The position numbers and the translations under genes were made by a program. Below, one piece after another: positions 5,743-13,040 of a stretch of DNA of 15,845 nt. Origin of the DNA: Pelotomaculum_B sp041645005 (GTDB lineage: Bacteria; Bacillota; Desulfotomaculia; Desulfotomaculales; Pelotomaculaceae); contig JBAZQW010000023.1 of the NCBI GenBank assembly GCA_041645005.1, forward strand, positions 1 to 15,845, read 5' to 3'. Within the stretch, counting starts at the first letter, position 1, and every line of letters starts with the position of its first letter. The notes below the pieces were generated by a model. That model was not told the DNA's origin, made no database searches, and was given only the letters and a program-made list of their open reading frames with translations.

Positions 5743-7879
5743 GTTTCTTTCTCCTTTCAATTTCCTGGGACATATCCGGATATTCAACCCGGTTATGGAA
5801 GATACCTGACATAACCCTGACAAAAGCGGTGGCTATTACCGTCAGATCCTTAAAGGTTAGGTCACATTCTTCAAGTTGGCCATCGTTTAGTTTGTCTTTT
5901 ATTATTTTTCTAATCAATCCTTCAACCCGGCCCGGAGTCGGGTTTTGCAGGGAACGGACCGCCGCCTCTACAGAATCCGCCAGCATCACAATGGCTGCCT
6001 CCCTGGTCTGGGGTCTGGGACCTTCATACCTGTATTCCTCTTCGGTAACTGTTTCATTGCGGTCGCCCTCCAGCGCCTTGTGGTAGAAATATGTTACCAG
6101 ACCGCTTCCGTGGCTCTGCTCGATTATATCTATTATACCCTGGGGCAGCTTGTGCTCCCGGGCCATTTCCACCCCGTCCTTCACATGGGAAGTCAGGATC
6201 AGTGTGCTGAGTGAAGGAGTGATCTTGTCGTGCGGGTTGTCGCTGGTCATCTGGTTTTCAATGAAAAAATAAGGCCTTTTTGATTTGCCGATATCATGGT
6301 AGTAAGCCCCCACCCGGACCAGAAGGGAATCTCCGCCCACCGCGTCGGCGGCGGACTCGGCCAAATTGCCCACGATAATACTATGGTGGTAAGTACCAGG
6401 AGCCTCAATCAGAAGTTTTTTTAACAGGGCGTTGTTCGGGTTGGAGATCTCCAGCAGCCTGACGGGGGAAGTGATATGGAAGGTGTTTTCCAGGAAAGGC
6501 AAAGCGCCGTTGGTCAGTATTGAAGATAAAATGCCGTTAATTACGCCAAGCGCCAGGCTGGATGAAATCAGCAGCGCCAGGGGGGTTCCGTTAACCAGTC
6601 CCATGATGAATATAGCCACAACATATGCACCGCTGGTGTAAATACCGGCGCGCACCAGATCTCCCCGCTGGCTGAGTTTGGATACACTGTAAACACCGGT
6701 AATCCCGCCGATCAGCCCAACCACAGCGAAGCGAAGCTGGTTTCCAGTCATAACCCCCAGCATTAGACTCATCACCGCCACCACCAATACAGCCAGGCGG
6801 GAATCAAGCAGGATCGCGATTAGCATCCCCGCCGCCGCCACCGGCACCATGTAGCCGAATTGGGCGCCAAACTCGGGCCACTGGTTGACATTAATGGCGA
6901 CAATGGCCTTGCCTACCGCCAGTACCACCACCACGATCATGCCCAGCAGGTACAAATGTCCGACATGATTGTAGATCTCCCGGTTCTGCTGGTAGAGATA
7001 AAAGAGCACCACTGTCATAAGCAAGACCACCAGCAGTAAAATACCAAGGATGACAGAAAGAGGAAGCCGCTGGCGGGTGAGGCCGAGAGCCTGGAGTTTG
7101 ACCAGGTGTTCCTCGGTAACAATCTCACCTTCCCCGATAATCTTTTCCCCTTCTTTCACCGATATCATTGTCGGCGGAACAGAGGCCATAGCTTCGTCCT
7201 GCTTCTGTTTTGTCATTTCCAAGTTGATAAAAGTGTTGGCGCGTAAAAATTTATCAAGGGCTCCCTTTGAAAAGTTTTCGTAAGGTTTTGTAAGGCCCAG
7301 CCCGCTGATCTGGTTACTTAAAGATTTTTTTGCATCACTCAGGCTGTCCTGATTAATCCCTTCCCCGGTTTCCATGCTCCTTGCTACCAGGCTGTTTAAA
7401 GTGCCTTCAACGGCAAGCGTGTCCTTGGCGGCGGCATGGGCCAGTCCGCTAATATCTTCTTCCGACATAACAAAGGGGAGGACCTGGTGCAACCTGGCAA
7501 CCTTGCCGGCATTGTCAAGACCGGTGTCACCCTGGATATCACGCACCTTGCCCCCCAGATCGGAAATATCTTTTTGTACGCCGATACTAACCTGCGGGTC
7601 CTTGGAGTAGACCTTGTCCGCTTTTTCCGCGGCAAGGCGCCTCTGATCCGAAGTCTTTTGCTTATCCTCAAACACCAGGTTATTCTCAGCCTTGAAGGTT
7701 TTGGGCGAAACCTGTCCAACCACCAGGTTGGACTTCTCCGGGACAAATTCAATCGCCATGATCAAGGTAATCATCAGTAAAAATAAAACCGCAGCGCCGC
7801 CACGCCTCACCTTGCGCTGCTTGCTCAAAAAGGAAAGGGCGACTAAAAACTTATCCTTTACCCAGCTTAAAGTGAGCAT
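5696..7879 (-). CDS. pgpH: PgpH/YqfF-like 7TM HD-domain phosphohydrolase
   Basis: This is a membrane phosphodiesterase of the 7TMR-HD family; characterised members hydrolyse cyclic di-AMP. The 727-residue protein has one N-terminal transmembrane segment (about 25-47) and an extracellular HDED-type region (about 50-270). A multi-span 7TM block follows (about 275-470), and then a cytoplasmic HD domain. The HD metal residues include YHH at about 498-499 and YYHDIGK with H528/D529, followed by HVKDGVEMAREHKLP and the IEQSHGSGL segment. The ATG at 7879 is preceded by AAGGGGAG. It sits between phoH and ybeY, exactly as yqfF does in Bacillus. The C-terminal tail is basic and overlaps ybeY. Confidence 0.95.
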   Translation of the reverse strand: MLTLSWVKDKFLVALSFLSKQRKVRRGGAAVLFLLMITLIMAIEFVPEKSNLVVGQVSPKTFKAENNLVFEDKQKTSDQRRLAAEKADKVYSKDPQVSIGVQKDISDLGGKVRDIQGDTGLDNAGKVARLHQVLPFVMSEEDISGLAHAAAKDTLAVEGTLNSLVARSMETGEGINQDSLSDAKKSLSNQISGLGLTKPYENFSKGALDKFLRANTFINLEMTKQKQDEAMASVPPTMISVKEGEKIIGEGEIVTEEHLVKLQALGLTRQRLPLSVILGILLLVVLLMTVVLFYLYQQNREIYNHVGHLYLLGMIVVVVLAVGKAIVAINVNQWPEFGAQFGYMVPVAAAGMLIAILLDSRLAVLVVAVMSLMLGVMTGNQLRFAVVGLIGGITGVYSVSKLSQRGDLVRAGIYTSGAYVVAIFIMGLVNGTPLALLISSSLALGVINGILSSILTNGALPFLENTFHITSPVRLLEISNPNNALLKKLLIEAPGTYHHSIIVGNLAESAADAVGGDSLLVRVGAYYHDIGKSKRPYFFIENQMTSDNPHDKITPSLSTLILTSHVKDGVEMAREHKLPQGIIDIIEQSHGSGLVTYFYHKALEGDRNETVTEEEYRYEGPRPQTREAAIVMLADSVEAAVRSLQNPTPGRVEGLIRKIIKDKLNDGQLEECDLTFKDLTVIATAFVRVMSGIFHNRVEYPDMSQEIERRKKHAGPRKQLAGRSNGG

Positions 7880-7907
7880 GGGTTACACTCCCCTTGACAA
7901 AACACAT

Positions 7908-8864
7908 TTATTTCATTTTTTCATAGGCCCTGATGATCTCTTCCACCAGCGGGTGCCGGACGATATCTTCCCCGGTCATGGTGTGGATACCCAGTCCTTT
8001 TATATCTTTAAGCACTTTAAGAGCATTGATCATGCCTGACACCTGCCCCCGGGGCAGGTCAATCTGGGTGATATCTCCTGCGATGATGGCCTTGGAGCCA
8101 AACCCAAGGCGGGTCAGAAACATTTTCATTTGCTCCGGGGTGGTATTCTGCGCTTCGTCCAGAATAATAAAAGAATCTTCCAGTGTCCTCCCCCGCATGT
8201 AAGCCAGAGGAGCTATCTCGATAATATTCTTTTCCAAATATTTTTGGGTGTTTTCCACACCCAGGATATCATAAAGGCTGTCGTACAGCGGCCTGAGGTA
8301 GGGATCTATTTTTTCCTGCAGATCGCCAGGCAAAAAGCCCAGTTTTTCCCCGGCCTCAACCGCTGGGCGGGTCAGCACCAGTCTATCCACATCTTTGCCG
8401 CGCAGGGCTTTGATCGCCATCGCCACAGCCAGGTAAGTTTTGCCGGTTCCGGCAGGACCGATGGCAAAAACCACATCATGATTTATTATGGATTCAATAT
8501 ATTTTCTCTGGCCGATAGTTTTGGCTTTGATCTGTTTGCCCCGGGTTGTAACCATGGCCACATCGGTGGCCAGGCTCCCCAGCGCGTCTTTAACACCGCC
8601 CTTGGCGGTCCTGATCGCATATCCAACTTCATGAGAGGTCAGACGGTTTCCTGCGCGGTAGAACTTCTGCAACTGGGTTAAAATTCCCTCGGCCTGCTCA
8701 ACCTTTTCCTTGTCCCCGGTGATAACCAGTTCCTGGCCACGGGCAACAAACCGGACTCCCAGCGACTTTTCCATCTGTGCCAGGTGCTCGTCGTGTTTCC
8801 CGAATATTTCGGCCGCAGCGCCAATATCACTCATCTCAATCCTTGACTCAAACCTCTCCGTCAA
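7908..8864 (-). CDS. phoH: PhoH-like ATPase
   Basis: This is a cytoplasmic P-loop ATPase of the PhoH family, whose role is thought to be RNA-related but is not settled. The product has a short N-terminal KH-like region (RFVARGQELVITGDKEKVEQ) and Walker A GPAGTGKT at residues 136-143 counted from the TTG start. Walker B (FIILDEAQN) follows, then the GDITQIDLP segment typical of the family. I prefer the TTG at 8864. AGGAGGT precedes it by 11 bases, and the product then begins MTERFESRIEMSD, like typical PhoH proteins. The upstream in-frame GTG at 8885 overlaps the yqfD stop as GTGA but has a poorly spaced ribosome binding site. It is followed 28 bases later by the HD-domain gene. Confidence 0.95.
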   Translation of the reverse strand: MTERFESRIEMSDIGAAAEIFGKHDEHLAQMEKSLGVRFVARGQELVITGDKEKVEQAEGILTQLQKFYRAGNRLTSHEVGYAIRTAKGGVKDALGSLATDVAMVTTRGKQIKAKTIGQRKYIESIINHDVVFAIGPAGTGKTYLAVAMAIKALRGKDVDRLVLTRPAVEAGEKLGFLPGDLQEKIDPYLRPLYDSLYDILGVENTQKYLEKNIIEIAPLAYMRGRTLEDSFIILDEAQNTTPEQMKMFLTRLGFGSKAIIAGDITQIDLPRGQVSGMINALKVLKDIKGLGIHTMTGEDIVRHPLVEEIIRAYEKMK

Positions 8865-8881
8865 TATACGGTCAGACCTCC

Positions 8882-10126
8882 TCACGGATTAAAAAGCGCT
8901 TCCTCCCCGATATCTTCAACGGTTTCAATCACAGCCTTCACCCGCACCAGGTTCTCCACATGCCCGGTCGACACTTCCTCCATCCACCGCTCCTGGATCC
9001 TGGCGCCCGGGGGGATCTGCCCCCCGGCGGCCTCCAGCGCCCGCTCCTCTGCAATCTCGCGGGCTCCGGCCCGTCCGTGATCTTCCTTATAATCAACCAA
9101 CTCGTAATATTTAACAGTTATTAGTTCGACGGGTATGTAGAGATTCCTCCATTCCGGCATACTTTTAACCAAAGTATTAGCTTCATAAAATTCGTAGGGA
9201 ATAATTTGGCTTCCTGATAAAATTATTTCCTTCCCTTTAAATTTCATACTGACGCGTGTCTCGCACCTGCCGGTCAGCCGTTGGCCGGTCTCAACAACAG
9301 CAGCCTCCCCGTAACCCTCATACCAGACCCGGGCGCGGGCTATGCCCTTGGCGTGCACCAGTCGTGCGGGTTGGACCGGTTTGGGCTTCTCGCCTGGTTT
9401 CTTTACCTCACCCGGCTTCAACGGCTCTTCAGGTGGAGGTATTTCCCCGGAAATGAGCACCTGCCCCTGGCCAACAGTATCACCTTCACGCACCGCGGGG
9501 TGGCCGCTTAAAACCAGTATTTCCTTGATCAGCCCCGCTTTTTTAGCGATTATATGTGACGGCCGGCGGTCCTCTTCCTCGGGCACTGTACGCTCAGCCA
9601 CCTCTATGGTAGCCCTGGTTCCTTTAATATATACGCCTGTCCAGGCCACAAGGGGAAGTCTTTCTCCTATATTAGCCTCCACCCTGCCAGGGTCAATCTG
9701 CCACTTCGGGGCTCCCCTGCTCAATCCCGCTTCTGCCGCCGCCTGCATAACTTCATTGACGCCGAGCCTGTCATTACCCCTGACCTCAATAAACCATACA
9801 AAGGAGGAGAGAAAATAAAGCGCTCCCACGAAGAAAACAGCCCCCAGCGCCAGTGACCTCCTCTTTTTAAGCCAGACAAAATAAAAAGGAAATCCAACAC
9901 GCCTTTTTATTTTGAACCGGCAGCGCGTCCTCCTGGCAATATGCCGCAGGGCTTTTACCGCGCTCAAATGAACTTTCATAACAACCGCGCTGTCACTTAC
10001 CCTGGTAATATCCCAGAGGTACATCCCCCTGCCGGCGGACATGTTTACAAACTTTTCCGGCGCGGCGCCGGTAACCAGAATCACCAGATAGCCCTGCAGG
10101 TAAGATATAAGTTTAAATAAAAGCAT
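8882..10126 (-). CDS. yqfD: Sporulation protein YqfD
   Basis: YqfD is a conserved endospore-former protein; in Bacillus the gene belongs to the sigma-E mother-cell regulon and is needed for sporulation. The 414-residue product begins MLLFKLISYLQGYL. It has the segment VKALRHIARRTRCRFKIKRR, a transmembrane segment at about 92-112 (LALGAVFFVGALYFLSSFVW) and a FIEVRGN junction. A long outer domain with KGTRATIEVAER and a proline/lysine-rich insertion (about residues 243-260) follows. The ATG at 10126 is chosen for its excellent AGGAGGG site six bases away; the open frame extends 25 codons further but lacks such a site. It lies 35 bases after yqfC and just before phoH. Confidence 0.94.
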   Translation of the reverse strand: MLLFKLISYLQGYLVILVTGAAPEKFVNMSAGRGMYLWDITRVSDSAVVMKVHLSAVKALRHIARRTRCRFKIKRRVGFPFYFVWLKKRRSLALGAVFFVGALYFLSSFVWFIEVRGNDRLGVNEVMQAAAEAGLSRGAPKWQIDPGRVEANIGERLPLVAWTGVYIKGTRATIEVAERTVPEEEDRRPSHIIAKKAGLIKEILVLSGHPAVREGDTVGQGQVLISGEIPPPEEPLKPGEVKKPGEKPKPVQPARLVHAKGIARARVWYEGYGEAAVVETGQRLTGRCETRVSMKFKGKEIILSGSQIIPYEFYEANTLVKSMPEWRNLYIPVELITVKYYELVDYKEDHGRAGAREIAEERALEAAGGQIPPGARIQERWMEEVSTGHVENLVRVKAVIETVEDIGEEALFNP

Positions 10127-10161
10127 AAACAGCCCTCCTTGCCTGTCGGTACCGTCATTTT

Positions 10162-10443
10162 TCACAGGAAGCTTATTGACTTTATTTTCCCTTCCACGCA
10201 CAGTTCGTCGGGCAGCACGTTGCGCAGCATCAGGTTTTCACCTGTGATGGCCACTTCATCTTCCATAACGTTGACCCTGACTATCTCCGTGGTATATTCA
10301 AGAATACCCCTGTGATTTTCGATAAATATTTTTATATTCCCGACCAGAACAATCTTTGGCAGGTCCATCATCACATCCCCCGGAATCTCAAGAAATTCGG
10401 AAAACTGCCTTTTTATCTTCTTTTTGTAATCACTCCAGGACAT
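10162..10443 (-). CDS. yqfC: Sporulation protein YqfC
   Basis: YqfC is a small protein conserved with YqfD in spore formers. The 93-residue product begins MSWSDYKKKIKRQFSEFLEI. It continues with the family's DLPKIVLVGNIKIFIENHRG and a C-terminal region with VAITGENLMLRNVLPDELCVEGKI written as ITGENL, LRNVLP and VEGKI blocks. The ATG at 10443 has AAGGAGGGG at good spacing. A longer open frame reaches 10587, but its extra part has no family resemblance and covers the promoter region. It is the first gene of the minus-strand operon and is divergent from the cysteine-rich gene. Confidence 0.94.
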   Translation of the reverse strand: MSWSDYKKKIKRQFSEFLEIPGDVMMDLPKIVLVGNIKIFIENHRGILEYTTEIVRVNVMEDEVAITGENLMLRNVLPDELCVEGKIKSISFL

Positions 10444-10631
10444 AAAAAATCCCCTCCTTGCACATTTTATGTTTCCAGTGAAAGATACATTACTATTAAA
10501 TGGAAAAAGAGCCAATACTTGCAGGACGGCCTCTAAAAAAATGGTTTTTTGGCAGGTGGAAATTAACAAACCTGCCGGCTTAAACATACCTTACATAAGG
10601 ATAAAATAACCAATGAAAGGGAGTTATCAAG
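10444..10631. promoter_or_regulatory. Divergent intergenic region, yqfC operon and cysteine-rich gene
   Basis: This 188-base region must hold promoters for both directions. On the minus strand a CATAAAAT sits shortly upstream of the yqfC ribosome binding site and resembles a sigma-E -10 element, but the -35 match is weak. On the plus strand CATACCTT (near 10586) or TTAAAC with TAAAAT at 16-base spacing are possible elements for the cysteine-rich gene. None is convincing alone. A perfect inverted repeat GGCAGGT (10551-10557) / ACCTGCC (10570-10576) lies between them. Confidence 0.4.
10551..10576. repeat. Inverted repeat upstream of the cysteine-rich gene
   Basis: GGCAGGT and ACCTGCC form a perfect 7-bp inverted repeat around a 12-base AT-rich centre. 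It is not followed by a U run in either direction, so an intrinsic terminator is unlikely. It could be an operator or leader hairpin; the function is unknown. Confidence 0.5.
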
Positions 10632-11708
10632 TTGCTGGATCAACTATTAGCCAACCAAGGTAAAAAGATTGTTATTGAGCTGGTTAACGGGAGAAAAATA
10701 TCAGGTACCGTATTGTCGGCAAACCAGCAATCCCTGCGGCTGGAGACCGATGAGGGAATAGGGAATATACCGGCGCAGGCTGTTTATATTGTCTGGGAGG
10801 CCCCGGCTCAGACTCTAACCAGGGAGAGTATGGATGAGATTGCCGATAAACTAAGGGATAGTGTAAAAGCTGAAATTGCCTGTACAGGTTTTCAATTCAT
10901 CTGCAATCAGCAGTATATTTGCAGGCCTCCGGACTTCTGCAGCGGCGCCTTTGCCTGTCCCGGTACCTATGTGCCCTCTCAGGGAGGCTCACAATGTCCG
11001 GTTACTTTTGCCTGTCCGGGCACACAGTTTTTCGGAATAGTAGGACCACAGGGACAGGGCCAGCCTATGGCCAGTCAATATGAACAGGATGATGTAAAAG
11101 CTCAGATTGCCTGCACCGCCTTCCCCGGCTTCACCTGCTCCCGCAGCTACATCTGCCGGCCGCCGGACACCTGTAACTTTAGATTTGCCTGCCCGGGCAG
11201 CTATGTGCCGAGCTTCCCTTCGGGCGGCGGTGGGTGCCCGTCATTCCAATTCGGCCAGCCCTGTACTTTTGCGTTCCAGTGTCGCCCCATCCAATTCAGC
11301 CAGCCCTGCGGACCCTTCCAGTTCAGCCAGCCCTGCGGACCCTTCCAGTTCGGCCAGCCTTGCGGACCCTTCCAGTTCGGCCAGCCTTGCGGACCCTTCC
11401 AGTTCGGCCAGCCTTGCGGACCCTTCCAGTTCGGCTGCAGGCCCTTTACCTTCGGTGGTTCCCAGTGCGGTACTTTGGGAGGCTTTACCTGCGGCGGCCA
11501 GCAGTTCTTCGGCATAGCGCCGGGAGGCGGCGGTGGTTCCCAGTGCGGTACTTTGGGAGGCTTTACCTGTCCTGGTCAGCAGTTTATAGGGGTGGCCGGA
11601 CCGCCAAGACCTCAACAACAGACACAACAAAACCCGCCATTGTCGCCCTTGGAATTTTCAGTTAAGCCGGAAGGCCCAAAAGATGATGACAAATTAAAAA
11701 AGGAATAG
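10632..11708 (+). CDS. LSm-like domain fused to a 25-cysteine repeat protein (candidate rSAM substrate)
   Basis: I do not recognise a named family for the whole protein. The 358 residues start with TTG at 10632, supported by AAAGGGAG. Residues 1-56 (IELVNGRKISGTVLSA, then LRLETDEGIGNIPA) look like an LSm/Sm-type small beta barrel. A linker is followed by two related copies: VKAEIACTGF...ICRPPDFC...FACPGTYVPS and VKAQIACTAF...ICRPPDTC...FACPGSYVPS. Next come five nine-residue QPCGPFQF(S/G) repeats and two copies of GGSQCGTLGGFTC. The C-terminus is a cysteine-free, charged tail. There are 25 cysteines, no signal peptide and no membrane segment. The radical SAM gene starts three bases after its stop. 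A multi-site modified peptide substrate or a cross-linked spore-layer protein are both possible; metal binding is a third option. Confidence 0.9.
   Translation: MLDQLLANQGKKIVIELVNGRKISGTVLSANQQSLRLETDEGIGNIPAQAVYIVWEAPAQTLTRESMDEIADKLRDSVKAEIACTGFQFICNQQYICRPPDFCSGAFACPGTYVPSQGGSQCPVTFACPGTQFFGIVGPQGQGQPMASQYEQDDVKAQIACTAFPGFTCSRSYICRPPDTCNFRFACPGSYVPSFPSGGGGCPSFQFGQPCTFAFQCRPIQFSQPCGPFQFSQPCGPFQFGQPCGPFQFGQPCGPFQFGQPCGPFQFGCRPFTFGGSQCGTLGGFTCGGQQFFGIAPGGGGGSQCGTLGGFTCPGQQFIGVAGPPRPQQQTQQNPPLSPLEFSVKPEGPKDDDKLKKE
11295..11429 (+). repeat. Five tandem 27-bp repeats encoding QPCGPFQF(S/G)
   Basis: Five consecutive 27-base units start at 11295, 11322, 11349, 11376 and 11403. Units 1-2 are identical to each other (TTCAGCCAGCCCTG...), and units 3-5 are identical to each other (TTCGGCCAGCCTTG...). 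Each encodes one nine-residue repeat with a single cysteine. Identity at synonymous sites within each class points to recent duplication or homogenisation. Confidence 0.95.
11454..11569 (+). repeat. Two identical 38-bp direct repeats encoding SQCGTLGGFTC
   Basis: An identical 38-base block occurs at 11454-11491 and 11532-11569, in the same frame and 78 bases (26 codons) apart. It encodes the core of two GGSQCGTLGGFTC modules near the end of the cysteine-rich protein. Confidence 0.93.
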
Positions 11709-11711
11709 ATT

Positions 11712-12941
11712 ATGGAAAAAAGAAAACCGGACTCCCTGGTAAATGAGATAGTTAATTTCATAGGGGAGCAAACCAGATTGAATCCTGGCTGCTCCCCCAG
11801 GGTTCTTATTGAAAATATAAAGAAAAAATATCTGATAAGTTCTGACGAAGCCGAAAAACTAGCCGGTCTGGTCGAAAAAAAATTAGCAACAGGCGGACCT
11901 GGCCTGGCTGCCATAGAATTAAACCTGACCTTTAACTGCAACCTGAACTGCGCCTACTGCTTCATAAGGGAAAGAAACCAGCATGAAAGAATGTCCTTCG
12001 CTACAGCTGTAAAGGCTATTGATCTGTTAATGGAGCGGGCGGCCTTCCCCAGTGTCAACATTACCTTAATTGGCGGCGAACCGCTCCTGGAATTTGATTT
12101 AATCAAGCAGATAGTTCCCTATGCCGTTGACGCGGCCAGGAGGCGTAATATAATCGTTACCTGGTCGGTGACAACCAACGGGACCCTGCTCAACGAGACT
12201 ATCCTGGAGTATTTCGCTCAAAATAGAATTAACATGCTGCTCAGTGTTGACGGGGGGCAGAAAAACCACGACCGCTACAGAAGAACGAAAAGCGGGGAGG
12301 GCACCTGGCAAAAAATCGCTGGTTTGGTGCCGCTGATCAAGAGTTACCAGCCCTGGCTGGGTGCGAGGATGACTGTCAGCACCGAAGCGATAGGGGATAT
12401 GAGGGAAGATTTCAAACAGCTGGTGGACCTGGGCATCAACCAGTTTATTATCGCCCCGGCCCAGGGCGTTGTTTGCTGGAGCAAAGAGCAAATAGAACAA
12501 TACGGCCTGAACCTGGTAAAAATACTCCAGGACTACCATGATTTAAAGCGCCAGGGTGTTCAAATATATATAGAGGAATTTGAGAAGGACGAAAATGAGT
12601 ACAAGGGTTGGGGCTGCCGTGCGGGCAGCACTTCTCTGGCCCTGGCGCCTAACGGTGATGTTAGCCCCTGTTCCAAGATGCTTGGCTTAACGGATGAAGG
12701 CGGCAAGTACATCATCGGCAATATCAATGACAATATCGATGTTGAAATGCTGGAGCCGTTCCAAAACCCGATCTCCCGCCAGCCACGCCATTGTAAAGGG
12801 TGCTCCAGGAAATGCACCGGCGGCTGCTACGCGGTAAACTTTGAGCAGACCGGCGACCACTTTACCGCATCAGAAGAAAACTGCCTGTTCTGGGTGGTAT
12901 GCCAGGAAACCAAGAAATTATCTAAAATGATGAACAAGTAA
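11712..12941 (+). CDS. Radical SAM/SPASM protein, peptide-maturase type
   Basis: The 409-residue enzyme has the radical SAM cluster motif CNLNCAYC (C76, C80, C83), the GGEPLLE segment that binds SAM, and a C-terminal SPASM region. SPASM cysteines are C302 and C320 (GWGCRAG to DVSPCSK), then C361, C364, C368 and C372 (HCKGCSRKCTGGC), C391 and C397. These would hold two auxiliary iron-sulfur clusters, as in enzymes that form thioether or carbon bonds in peptides. Residues 1-65 form a charged helical N-terminus that could be a partner-binding domain, although I cannot confirm a RiPP recognition element. The ATG at 11712 follows the cysteine-rich gene by three bases, with AAGGAA upstream, so the pair is very likely one transcript. 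The obvious candidate substrate is that upstream protein; this is inference from context. Confidence 0.93.
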   Translation: MEKRKPDSLVNEIVNFIGEQTRLNPGCSPRVLIENIKKKYLISSDEAEKLAGLVEKKLATGGPGLAAIELNLTFNCNLNCAYCFIRERNQHERMSFATAVKAIDLLMERAAFPSVNITLIGGEPLLEFDLIKQIVPYAVDAARRRNIIVTWSVTTNGTLLNETILEYFAQNRINMLLSVDGGQKNHDRYRRTKSGEGTWQKIAGLVPLIKSYQPWLGARMTVSTEAIGDMREDFKQLVDLGINQFIIAPAQGVVCWSKEQIEQYGLNLVKILQDYHDLKRQGVQIYIEEFEKDENEYKGWGCRAGSTSLALAPNGDVSPCSKMLGLTDEGGKYIIGNINDNIDVEMLEPFQNPISRQPRHCKGCSRKCTGGCYAVNFEQTGDHFTASEENCLFWVVCQETKKLSKMMNK

Positions 12942-12963
12942 AGAGTACGGTAAACGGTAAACA

Positions 12964-12990
12964 GTACCGGGTACCTAAGTTATTAAGTTA
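12964..12990 (+). repeat. Left terminal inverted repeat
   Basis: The left repeat matches the reverse complement of 13442-13468 at 26 of 27 positions. It begins 22 bases after the radical SAM stop codon and is preceded by short ACGGTAA direct repeats. Confidence 0.85.
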
Positions 12991-13000
12991 TTGAGTTTAA

Positions 13001-13040
13001 AGGCACTTCCTGTTAAAATAAGGCAGGAGGTGTCTTTTTT
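13001..13040 (+). terminator. Hairpin plus T-run: terminator and RBS-sequestering structure
   Basis: AGGCACTTCCTG (13001-13012) pairs along its whole length with CAGGAGGTGTCT (13024-13035), counting two G-U pairs. The loop is 11 bases and six Ts follow, so it looks like an intrinsic terminator for the cysteine-rich/radical SAM transcript. The 3' arm contains AGGAGGTG, the ribosome binding site for the ATG at 13041, so the same hairpin would also hide that site. Confidence 0.75.

Noticed and set aside
5743..5823. 27-codon N-terminal extension of ybeY
   Set aside because: It reads within the HD-domain gene and lacks a good ribosome binding site, while the ATG at 5742 has one and fits the family length.
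10551..10576. Intrinsic terminator for the divergent region
   Set aside because: The stem is not followed by a U run on either strand, and no gene ends there.
10444..10587. 48-codon N-terminal extension of yqfC
   Set aside because: The ATG at 10443 has a strong ribosome binding site and gives the family's usual length; the extension covers the intergenic region.
11295..11429. Possible CRISPR array (regularly spaced repeats)
   Set aside because: The 27-base units are directly adjacent without spacers, are in frame and encode protein.
11201..11630. Long open frames on the minus strand and in other plus frames, with repeated WPNWKGPQG-like or PSSSASLAD-like patterns
   Set aside because: They are mirror readings of the 27-bp repeats in the cysteine-rich gene. 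They lack ribosome binding sites, and only the main frame is supported by start site, cysteine pattern and coupling to the radical SAM gene.
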